From NCBI GenBank assembly GCA_020200195.1, contig JAIVJE010000326.1, forward strand, positions 1 to 7,391: a stretch of 7,391 bases of DNA, given 5' to 3'. Position 1 is the first letter of the stretch, and each line of letters begins with the position of its first letter. Origin of the DNA: Acidobacteriota bacterium (GTDB taxonomy: Bacteria > Acidobacteriota > Vicinamibacteria > Vicinamibacterales > 2-12-FULL-66-21). Both the position numbers and the translations under genes were made by a program. This document shows, piece by piece, positions 1 through 5,528 of the stretch. Under the pieces are notes generated by a model that made no database searches, had not been told where the DNA came from, and was given only the letters and a program-made list of their open reading frames with translations.

Positions 1-696
1 GCTCATGGCATAACGCAGGGCGTCCTCCACTTTGACTGTCCTGCTCTTGACCGCTCTCCCGTCGCCGCCCAGGCTCTTCATGCCGATTGCAGCGATGCGC
101 TTGCGCGCGAGAACCGGCAGCACACGCGCTTCGAAGCTGCGGAACGACGCATCGAAGCCGTTCAACGGAAGCTGGCAACTATCGAAGGGAAACCCGTGCG
201 ACAGCATCTGAAGGTGAATCTCCGGATCCTTGTGGCCGGTGAAACCGAGGTATCGAACCTTCCCCTGTTTCCGCGCCTTCTCGAGCGCGTCGACGACGCC
301 GCCGCGCGCGAAGTGACGTTCCGGATCGTTGTAATAAACGCACTCGTGGATCTGCCACAGATCGAGATAGTCGGTCTGAAGCCGCCTGAGCGACTGCTCC
401 AGTTGTCGCATCGCCGTCCGCGCGTCCCGACCGTGTGTGCAGACCTTGGTCATGAGAAACACGCGCTCACGACGGCCTTTGAGCGCCTTTCCCATCCGGA
501 TCTCGCTGGCGCCGTCGTGATACTCCCAGGCGTTGTCCATGAAGGTAATGCCGCCGTCCACCGCGGTCCGCACGATCTGGATGGCCTCGCGCTCGGTTCC
601 GACGGAGCCGAGGTGATACCCGCCCAGGCCCAGGATAGAAACTGTGTCGTGGTGCCGGCCGAACGGCCGGTTTGCGACTTCACCATTCTGAGCCAT
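1..696 (-). CDS. aldo/keto reductase (3'-truncated by the window edge)
   Basis: The 232 visible residues are the N-terminal and central part of an NAD(P)H-dependent aldo/keto reductase TIM barrel; the C-terminal part and stop codon lie left of the window. The catalytic tetrad is visible: Asp54 and Tyr59 in DNAWEYHDG, Lys84 in LMTKV, His117 in WQIHE. The IHE-YYNDPE stretch and the later GFTGHKD and GMKSLGGDG segments resemble the subgroup of predicted oxidoreductases often annotated simply as aldo/keto reductase; the substrate cannot be read from sequence. The ATG start at 696 is supported by an AAGGAGG eight bases upstream. The gene begins 4 nt after the stop of the chlorite-dismutase-family gene, so the two are almost certainly cotranscribed. 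No disabled residue is seen in the visible part. Family assignment is secure; physiological role is unknown. Confidence 0.93.
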   Translation of the reverse strand, partial: MAQNGEVANRPFGRHHDTVSILGLGGYHLGSVGTEREAIQIVRTAVDGGITFMDNAWEYHDGASEIRMGKALKGRRERVFLMTKVCTHGRDARTAMRQLEQSLRRLQTDYLDLWQIHECVYYNDPERHFARGGVVDALEKARKQGKVRYLGFTGHKDPEIHLQMLSHGFPFDSCQLPLNGFDASFRSFEARVLPVLARKRIAAIGMKSLGGDGRAVKSRTVKVEDALRYAMS

Positions 697-700
697 GGTG

Positions 701-1438
701 TTACCCCTCCTTGCGGCGGGATTGCCATGCCGCACGCCCGATAAAGAACGGTCCGAGCCGATCGAGATACAGCGATGTCTGCTGCGTCTTGCGCATCTCC
801 TGCACGACGGCGGAAAGCGGAAAGAGGTCTTTGCCTATCAGACCGATGACGAAATCGTTGTCGTGCGCATCGAGCCCGTGACACGCCAGGCGGACGTCGT
901 GCGCGTAGTCGGCGGCGCCGAAGCTCTTTCCTATTGCGCCGTGTTCGGCAAGGATGGTGCGCTGCTGATCAGGCGGGAGCTGCGCAAACGCACCGTTGCG
1001 CCTCAGTGGGTACCAGATCGCCCACCGCCATTCCGGATTGAGCACCGTGCGCAAGGGACGCTTGATGAGCACGTCCCGCAGATCGGGTTCGTAGCCGAGC
1101 GAGTACGTCCGTCCGAACATCGTGAACGCCGGTTTGAGCGTCAGTTCGGCCATCGGCCCTGCGACGATCACCGGCCGCACGACGTCGACGAACGACGCCG
1201 GATCCTGGCTGACGGTCAGAACGCCGACGCCCTGGGGATCGTTCACGTCTTCGTAGACAACCACGTCCACGCCGGCGTTCGCGAGATGCCCGATGACGGC
1301 TGCGGTATCGCGGCAGCCGCTGAATACCATCAATTGCATGAAGAGGCGCTCGTCGGAACGCTGAGGCGCGCCGTCTCGGAGTCCCCCTTTTTCACTCAGA
1401 TCCGGCGGCTCGAGTCGGGCCCGGCGATCGTCACTCAT
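701..1438 (-). CDS. chlorite dismutase / HemQ (coproheme decarboxylase) family heme protein
   Basis: A 245-residue protein of the chlorite dismutase superfamily, whose members are either coproheme decarboxylases (HemQ/ChdC, last step of coproporphyrin-dependent heme synthesis) or chlorite-degrading enzymes. Residues about 1-30 are a charged, probably disordered tail; 31-95 and 100-235 form the two ferredoxin-like halves. Family landmarks are WYPLRR (Tyr143 at the place of the HemQ catalytic tyrosine), EHGAIG (His166, the expected proximal heme ligand), Arg183 before HGLDAHDNDF, and GPFFIGR near the C-terminus. I chose the ATG at 1438; an in-frame GTG at 1453 would add five residues but lies upstream of the predicted transcription start. 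It is first in an operon with the aldo/keto reductase. HemQ function is likelier on general grounds because heme synthesis is universal, but the distal Arg leaves chlorite or peroxide chemistry open. Confidence 0.88.
   Translation of the reverse strand: MSDDRRARLEPPDLSEKGGLRDGAPQRSDERLFMQLMVFSGCRDTAAVIGHLANAGVDVVVYEDVNDPQGVGVLTVSQDPASFVDVVRPVIVAGPMAELTLKPAFTMFGRTYSLGYEPDLRDVLIKRPLRTVLNPEWRWAIWYPLRRNGAFAQLPPDQQRTILAEHGAIGKSFGAADYAHDVRLACHGLDAHDNDFVIGLIGKDLFPLSAVVQEMRKTQQTSLYLDRLGPFFIGRAAWQSRRKEG
706..712 (-). promoter_or_regulatory. Shine-Dalgarno of the aldo/keto reductase gene
   Basis: The minus strand reads AAGGAGG here, eight bases before the ATG at 696. It lies within the last codons (Lys-Glu-Gly) of the upstream chlorite-dismutase-family gene, so ribosomes finishing that gene pass over the initiation site of the next one. 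This suggests translational coupling and fixes the start. It is the clearest Shine-Dalgarno in the window. Confidence 0.85.
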
Positions 1439-1445
1439 GTGTGTC

Positions 1446-1475
1446 GTTATCACTCGCGGCGACGGCCGCGGTCAA
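1446..1475 (-). promoter_or_regulatory. predicted sigma70-type promoter of the chlorite-dismutase-family operon
   Basis: On the minus strand a TTGACC -35 box (1470-1475) is followed after 18 bp by GATAAC (1446-1451), four of six matches to the -10 consensus. Only 7 bp then separate the box from the ATG at 1438, so transcription would start at or next to the start codon. No Shine-Dalgarno is present, which fits a leaderless mRNA. The -35 match is good and the -10 mediocre. Confidence 0.5.
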
Positions 1476-1492
1476 GCCAGTGCCGTTTCGGC

Positions 1493-1498
1493 TATCAT
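1493..1498 (+). promoter_or_regulatory. predicted -10 box of the 98-residue protein gene
   Basis: TATCAT (five of six matches to TATAAT) ends 8 bp before the ATG at 1507, placing the transcription start at or beside the start codon. No convincing -35 hexamer is seen at 16-18 bp spacing, and there is no Shine-Dalgarno. The region is shared with the oppositely oriented promoter at 1446-1475. Confidence 0.45.
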
Positions 1499-1506
1499 CT
1501 TCGCCC

Positions 1507-1803
1507 ATGACGACTGATCCTCGCCAGGCGGCGGAAAGCCGTGTCAAGGATTTGATTGCGCTGCTGCGGGCGCAGCCGGCGACTCCGGAACTGGAGGGGC
1601 TGATCGGAGAAGCGGAGTCGCTCGAGCGCGCGGTTCGCGCCTTCCATATGGAAGGTATACGGTTCGGGATGTACAACGTGGATCGCCTGATGACGCGCGG
1701 AGGTCTTGTCCTTCCGGACGCCGCAACGTCCGTTTTGGCTGGCGTGCGACGAGAACTTGAAGCTGCCGGGTTCCACACGCGCTCACATCAGGCCCCGACC
1801 TGA
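1507..1803 (+). CDS. conserved-looking small protein of unknown function (98 aa)
   Basis: I do not recognise this family. The 98-residue product is soluble, without signal peptide or membrane segment. Residues 5-50 look like two amphipathic helices (RQAAESRVKDLIALLRAQ, then an acidic LEGLIGEAESLERAVRAF); a central HMEGIRFGMYNVDRLM segment is the most distinctive part, and residues 72-92 could form a further helix. There are no Cys residues and no obvious catalytic motif. The ATG at 1507 was chosen over a GTG at 1441 because 1441 lies inside the divergent promoter region and a TATCAT box sits just upstream of 1507. Synonymous-looking GC bias at third positions and an intact frame between two promoters support a real gene. 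It precedes the bacilliredoxin by 19 bp, with the next gene's promoter overlapping its stop codon. Confidence 0.72.
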   Translation: MTTDPRQAAESRVKDLIALLRAQPATPELEGLIGEAESLERAVRAFHMEGIRFGMYNVDRLMTRGGLVLPDAATSVLAGVRRELEAAGFHTRSHQAPT

Positions 1804-1809
1804 TATAAT
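1801..1809 (+). promoter_or_regulatory. extended -10 promoter of the bacilliredoxin gene
   Basis: The sequence TGATATAAT is a perfect extended -10 element (TGn plus TATAAT). Its TG-A is also the stop codon of the 98-residue protein. A start about 7 bp downstream, near 1816, leaves a leader of about 7 nt before the ATG at 1823. No good -35 hexamer is visible, as expected for extended -10 promoters. It means the bacilliredoxin can be expressed independently of the gene before it. Confidence 0.6.
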
Positions 1810-1822
1810 GAGCGTTCCCCCA

Positions 1823-2158
1823 ATGTCCAATCTTACTCATCTGTCGGATATCGATGCGCTCGACGCCGCTATCGCTGAGTCCCGCGAGCGTCCGGTCCTG
1901 CTCTTCAAGCACAGCCGCACCTGTGGAATCAGCTGCGAAGCGCTGGATGAGCTCCAGGCACACCTCGACGGCGCCGGGCGTGGTGCGGCGTGCAAGATGA
2001 TCACCGTGCAAAGCCACCGAGATGTCTCGGACGAGGCTACAAGCCGGCTTGGAATCCGTCATGAAACGCCGCAGGCCATCCTGCTGCGCGACGGCGAGCC
2101 CGTCTGGAGTGCCTCGCACTTCCGAATCACCGCGGGGGCGCTGGCTCGGGTTGTCTAG
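1823..2158 (+). CDS. ytxJ: YtxJ/BrxC-family monothiol bacilliredoxin
   Basis: A 111-residue thioredoxin-fold protein of the family named bacillithiol system redox-active protein YtxJ (BrxC), which removes bacillithiol from S-bacillithiolated proteins in the cytoplasm. The signature is LLFKHSRTCGISC: Cys34 is the attacking thiol and Ser37 takes the place of a resolving Cys, matching the family's TCPIS motif with Gly in place of Pro. The cis-proline follows at Pro83 in HETPQAILL, and the WSASHFRIT stretch near the C-terminus is also typical. Additional Cys38 directly after the motif and Cys57 are present. An in-frame ATG at 1808 would add five residues (MSVPP), but it lies inside the TATAAT box, so 1823 is preferred. 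Its stop is only 8 bp from the stop of the convergent fructokinase. The gene implies that the host makes bacillithiol; no bsh synthesis gene is in view. Confidence 0.87.
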   Translation: MSNLTHLSDIDALDAAIAESRERPVLLFKHSRTCGISCEALDELQAHLDGAGRGAACKMITVQSHRDVSDEATSRLGIRHETPQAILLRDGEPVWSASHFRITAGALARVV

Positions 2159-2166
2159 CCAGCGGA

Positions 2167-3063
2167 TCAGTCCCATAACCACGCAGCTCCCCTGACGCCG
2201 CTCGAGTCCCCGTGCTTTGCACGGACGAGGCGGGTCGAGACGGTATCCGAAAAGACGAACGCTTCCCACAGCTTGGGTACTCGGTCGTACAACCGGTCGA
2301 TCTTGGACAGCCCGCCGCCCAGCACGATCACGTCCGGATCGAGGATGTTGATGACCGACGCAAGCGCACGCGCCATGCGGTTCTCGTAAAGGTCGAGTGT
2401 CTGAGCCGCGGAGGTATCACCCGCCGCCGCGCGTGCCGCGATCGCCTGGGCGTCGAGCGCCTCACCGTAATGACGCAAGTGATCCCGGGTCATGCCCGGC
2501 CCGGACAGAAACGTTTCAATACACCCGGTTCGTCCGCAGTAACACGGCGGCACGCGGCGCTCGTCGTCCGAGGGCCAGGGAAGAGAATTGTGGCCCCACT
2601 CGCCCGCAATCGCATTCACGCCGGTGATCGTCCGCCCATCGACCGCGATGCCCCCGCCAGTCCCGGTGCCCACGATCACACCGAAGACCACGTGCCGGCC
2701 GGCACCGGCGCCGTCGACTGATTCCGACAGTGTGAAGCAGTTGGCGTCGTTCGCCAGGCGTACGGTGCGGCCGAGGCGCGCGGCCAGGTCGTCGGCGAGC
2801 GGCCGGCCGTTCAGCCAGGTTGAATTGGCGTTTTTTATCAGGCCCGAAGATGGGGAGATGGCTCCCGGCGTACCGACGCCCACCGTTGCCGGTCCCGCGA
2901 CGCGCTCGGCCTCCGCGACAAGCGCCGCGATCATCTCGATCGTGGCGTCGTAATCGTCGCGAGGTGAATCAACGCGCCGCCGGAAGCGCTCCTCTCCACC
3001 GCTGCCGAGCGCGATCGCCTCTGTCTTTGTTCCTCCGAGGTCGATTCCGATGCGCACGCTCAC
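2167..3063 (-). CDS. mak: ROK-family sugar kinase, fructokinase (Mak) type
   Basis: A 298-residue cytoplasmic ATP-dependent hexose kinase that phosphorylates the sugar 6-hydroxyl. Features in order: phosphate-binding IGIDLGGTKTE at 5-15; NANSTWLNG at 78-86; LANDANC with the catalytic base Asp106; second phosphate loop GTGTGGG at 132-138; EWGHN-LPW and the PCYCGRTGC motif supplying the structural zinc ligands His158, Cys174, Cys176 and Cys181; adenosine segment LDPDVIVLGGGLS at 241-253; and C-terminal KHGDSSGVRGAAWLW. From memory it matches E. coli Mak almost segment by segment and in length (about 300), better than NagK or glucokinase; substrate breadth is not readable from sequence. The GTG start overlaps the stop of the HAD gene by 4 bp (GTGA), indicating translational coupling; an AGGG lies six bases upstream. 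A second GTG two codons later is a minor alternative. Confidence 0.93.
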   Translation of the reverse strand: MSVRIGIDLGGTKTEAIALGSGGEERFRRRVDSPRDDYDATIEMIAALVAEAERVAGPATVGVGTPGAISPSSGLIKNANSTWLNGRPLADDLAARLGRTVRLANDANCFTLSESVDGAGAGRHVVFGVIVGTGTGGGIAVDGRTITGVNAIAGEWGHNSLPWPSDDERRVPPCYCGRTGCIETFLSGPGMTRDHLRHYGEALDAQAIAARAAAGDTSAAQTLDLYENRMARALASVINILDPDVIVLGGGLSKIDRLYDRVPKLWEAFVFSDTVSTRLVRAKHGDSSGVRGAAWLWD

Positions 3064-3797
3064 GGCCGACCCTGCGCACCAGGCAAGTCACCCCCGAAAA
3101 TAACCTCGATGGCGTCCTCTACAGGCTCGAACGCCGTGATTTCCTGAATCAACGATTCAGGCTCCGGACTGGGCCGCCTTCCCCGGTTGAACCAGATCGC
3201 CCGCATACCCAACCGACGGGCGCCGGCGATGTCCGCAGCCCACGAGTCCCCAACCATGACGGCCTGATCCGCCGAGCATGCGAGCCGTTCGAGCGCGACA
3301 CGGAAGATCTCAGGATCAGGTTTTGCGGCGCCAACCTCTTCCGAAACCACAAGCGCGTCGACGAAGCGGTCGAGTCCACAGTGGCGGAGCTTCTCTTCCT
3401 GCTCCTCGCGCACGTTGTTGGAAACGACGCCGATCCGAGCATAGTCGCGCACACGCGTCAGAAGACCTTCGGCACCCGCCACCGCGGTACGCGCAGCCTT
3501 GTATTCGTGACGGTACGCAGCCGCGGCCGTCGCGACCATCTCCGGATCGGCCTTGACGCCTGCGCGAGCGTATAGCCGTTTGAACCGCTCGGTGCGCGCG
3601 GCATCCAGATCGAGACGTCCTTCCAGGACGGACTGATGGAGTTCTTCGAGATACTGGCCGTGGGCGTGCTCGAACGTGGCGAAGTCGAGGGCACGGAAGC
3701 ACTCGTGCCGGTTGTGCAGTACACCGAGTGCCGTGCGAGTACACAGGTAATGATCGAAGAGCGTGTCGTCGAGGTCGAACAGCACCGCCCGGGGCAC
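3060..3797 (-). CDS. HAD superfamily subfamily IA hydrolase (YjjG-like phosphatase)
   Basis: A 245-residue haloacid-dehalogenase-fold phosphatase. All four motifs are intact: motif I FDLDDT with nucleophile Asp8 and acid/base Asp10; motif II VVSNN with Ser126; motif III Lys159 in AAKPDPEIF; motif IV GDSWAAD with Asp184 and Asp189. Residues about 15-100 form the helical cap of subfamily IA. Its length and the GDSWAAD-AGA arrangement resemble YjjG-type pyrimidine nucleotidases and related house-cleaning phosphatases, but the substrate is uncertain. The start is a GTG at 3797, 7 nt after the UbiB stop, with no strong Shine-Dalgarno, so translation probably depends on coupling to ubiB. Its TGA overlaps the GTG of the sugar kinase. 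A phosphatase paired with a sugar kinase hints at phosphosugar metabolism, though this is inference. Confidence 0.9.
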   Translation of the reverse strand: MPRAVLFDLDDTLFDHYLCTRTALGVLHNRHECFRALDFATFEHAHGQYLEELHQSVLEGRLDLDAARTERFKRLYARAGVKADPEMVATAAAAYRHEYKAARTAVAGAEGLLTRVRDYARIGVVSNNVREEQEEKLRHCGLDRFVDALVVSEEVGAAKPDPEIFRVALERLACSADQAVMVGDSWAADIAGARRLGMRAIWFNRGRRPSPEPESLIQEITAFEPVEDAIEVIFGGDLPGAQGRP

Positions 3798-3804
3798 CGA
3801 AGTC

Positions 3805-5475
3805 TTACCGGCCCCCGCGCGCCGGCCTGTCGCTCTTTAGAATGATCACCGCGAGCCAGACGCTCCCGGCCGCCGCGACGAGGAAAAACAGCATCGCGAA
3901 CCCCGGATAGCCGAACAGTCTGAACGCCGTGTCGACGCGCATGAGCATGGCTGCGCCGATAACGAGCGACGCCAGCAGCAGACCAAGCGTGATGCGGTTG
4001 GCGACCTTCTGCAGACCCTCCATCACCGCGCCCCGGTCGACCACGTCGACTTTGACCTTCAGCTCGTTGTTCGCCACCGCGTCGAGAACCTTGTTCACCC
4101 GCCCCGGGAGGTGCTCGACGAATTCCTTTGCCTCGAGCGCCGCGGCAAACACGTTCGACGCAGACACGCTCTTTCGCATGCGCTGCTGCATTAGTGCCGC
4201 CGCTTCGTCACGCAGTGCGCCGTTGACGTCGAAATCGGGCGCAAGCGTCCGCCCGACCTGGTCGAGGTTCAGCAACGTTTTGCCGAGCAACGTCAGCTCG
4301 GACGGCAGCCGGACACCGTGCTGGGCTGCCAGACGAGTGATCTCGAGCATCACGCGGCCGATCTGCAGGTCCTGCGGAGCCACGTCCTGACAGTGCGAAA
4401 CCAGATCCTGGACGTCTCGCCGCAACGCCGCCGTATCCACGTCGTCACGTGCCTGGCCAAGCTGGAGGGCCAGCGCCGCGGCGCGGTCGCCGTCGGTCTC
4501 GCTCACGGCGAGCAGCATCTTCAGCAGCTGGTCCTGACGCGCGGGCGACAACCGGCTGACCATCCCGAGGTCGATCAGCGCAATCCTTCCGTCATCGGTG
4601 AGGAACACGTTGCCTGGATGCGGATCGGCATGGAAGAAGCCGTCGATGATGATCTGGTGCAGATAGGCCCGAAACAGCTCTGACGCCAGCTCCTCGCCGT
4701 CAATCTCCTGCCGCACCAGCGGCGTCAGCGATGTGATCTTGCTGCCTTTGATCAGCTCCATGGTGAGGACGTGGAAGCTGACGTAATCATCGACCGGGCG
4801 CGGCACGACGATGCGTGGGAAAGACGCCAGGTTGTCGGCGATGCGCACCAGGTTGCGCGCTTCCTGGCGGTAGTCCAGTTCCTGGTTGAGCGCCCGCCGG
4901 AACTCCCCGACGATGTTGACGAACTCGAACTGGCGCCCGGCGGTCGTGTGGTGGTCGAGAAACTCAGCGATGTCCTGCAAGGTCGCGATGTCTTCAGCAA
5001 CCCGCTCGCGGATGTCGGGCCGCTGGACTTTGACCGCGACCGGCCTGCCGTCCCGCAGCGTGGCCCGGTGGACCTGACCCAGCGACGCGGCCGCGATCGG
5101 GTCGGGATCGAAGCTCGCAAAGCCTTTCGAGATGCGGACGCCGAGATCCGCTTCGACGACCCGTTCGACGTCGGCGAAGGAGAACGGCTCGACGTCGTCC
5201 TGCAGGCGGCGGAGCGCGTCGAGGTACTCGGGCGGCAGCAGATCGGCGCGTGTTGACAGCAGCTGCCCGAGCTTGATGAACGCGGGACCCATGCGCTCCA
5301 GGTCGGCAGCAAGATCGTCCGGGTTCGGCGCGCCGGGAGACGACGTGGCGTCCTCGGGCTTGAGCGCCTCGTCGAGACCTGCGCGCGTGACGAGATCCGC
5401 GCGCCCATACTTGAAGAGCAGCCGCGCAATCTCCGAGTATCGTTTCAGCCGGGCGGGGTGCAGTGAGAGTCCCAC
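3805..5475 (-). CDS. ubiB: UbiB/ABC1/AarF-family atypical kinase-like membrane protein
   Basis: A 556-residue member of the UbiB (ABC1/ADCK) protein-kinase-like family, which supports polyprenyl-quinone biosynthesis through ATPase activity and lipid binding at the membrane. Landmarks are the KxGQ motif (Lys68, Gly70, Gln71) in FIKLGQLLSTRADLLPPEY; the alanine-rich loop AAASLGQVH at 128-136 that replaces a normal P-loop; the nucleotide-binding lysine Lys149 in VAVKVQRP; ExD at Glu199/Asp201; catalytic HADPHPGN at 282-289; and metal-binding LIDLG with Asp302. Two C-terminal hydrophobic segments (about 496-515 and 526-546) anchor it in the membrane, as in bacterial UbiB; length is close to the E. 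coli protein (about 546). The start is a GTG immediately downstream of a TATAAT box. It is first in an operon with HAD and ROK genes, whose connection to quinones is unclear. In Acidobacteriota the partner quinone would be menaquinone, by inference. Confidence 0.95.
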   Translation of the reverse strand: MGLSLHPARLKRYSEIARLLFKYGRADLVTRAGLDEALKPEDATSSPGAPNPDDLAADLERMGPAFIKLGQLLSTRADLLPPEYLDALRRLQDDVEPFSFADVERVVEADLGVRISKGFASFDPDPIAAASLGQVHRATLRDGRPVAVKVQRPDIRERVAEDIATLQDIAEFLDHHTTAGRQFEFVNIVGEFRRALNQELDYRQEARNLVRIADNLASFPRIVVPRPVDDYVSFHVLTMELIKGSKITSLTPLVRQEIDGEELASELFRAYLHQIIIDGFFHADPHPGNVFLTDDGRIALIDLGMVSRLSPARQDQLLKMLLAVSETDGDRAAALALQLGQARDDVDTAALRRDVQDLVSHCQDVAPQDLQIGRVMLEITRLAAQHGVRLPSELTLLGKTLLNLDQVGRTLAPDFDVNGALRDEAAALMQQRMRKSVSASNVFAAALEAKEFVEHLPGRVNKVLDAVANNELKVKVDVVDRGAVMEGLQKVANRITLGLLLASLVIGAAMLMRVDTAFRLFGYPGFAMLFFLVAAAGSVWLAVIILKSDRPARGGR

Positions 5476-5481
5476 GGCGGC

Positions 5482-5487
5482 ATTATA
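5482..5487 (-). promoter_or_regulatory. -10 box of the ubiB operon, leaderless start
   Basis: A perfect TATAAT on the minus strand ends 6 bp before the GTG at 5475, so the predicted transcription start falls on the start codon. No convincing -35 hexamer is found at 16-18 bp upstream. There is no Shine-Dalgarno between box and start. The perfect hexamer in otherwise GC-rich DNA makes it credible. Confidence 0.6.
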
Positions 5488-5512
5488 AGAAACGTCGAGC
5501 TGTTTTCGGACG

Positions 5513-5521
5513 TGATAGACT
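5513..5521 (+). promoter_or_regulatory. extended -10 box of the PilZ gene
   Basis: TGATAGACT fits TGn plus TANNNT (TAGACT, four of six matches to consensus) and ends 7 bp before the ATG at 5529, predicting a leaderless transcript. No clear -35 or Shine-Dalgarno is present. It lies in the same 53-bp gap as the divergent ubiB promoter. Confidence 0.45.
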
Positions 5522-5528
5522 TGCGTCG

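Noticed and set aside
196..744. Plus-strand open frame opposite the aldo/keto reductase
   Set aside because: The minus strand carries the complete aldo/keto reductase tetrad; the plus-strand translation has no recognisable features.
1451..1453. GTG at 1453 as the start of the chlorite-dismutase-family gene
   Set aside because: It would add five residues but lies within and just after the predicted promoter, upstream of the expected transcription start. The ATG at 1438 fits better, although neither has a Shine-Dalgarno.
1544..2269. Long minus-strand open frame opposite the 98-residue protein and ytxJ (241 codons)
   Set aside because: It overlaps the end of the fructokinase gene and both plus-strand genes, and shows no family motif. 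The ytxJ active-site motif and promoter on the other strand are decisive.
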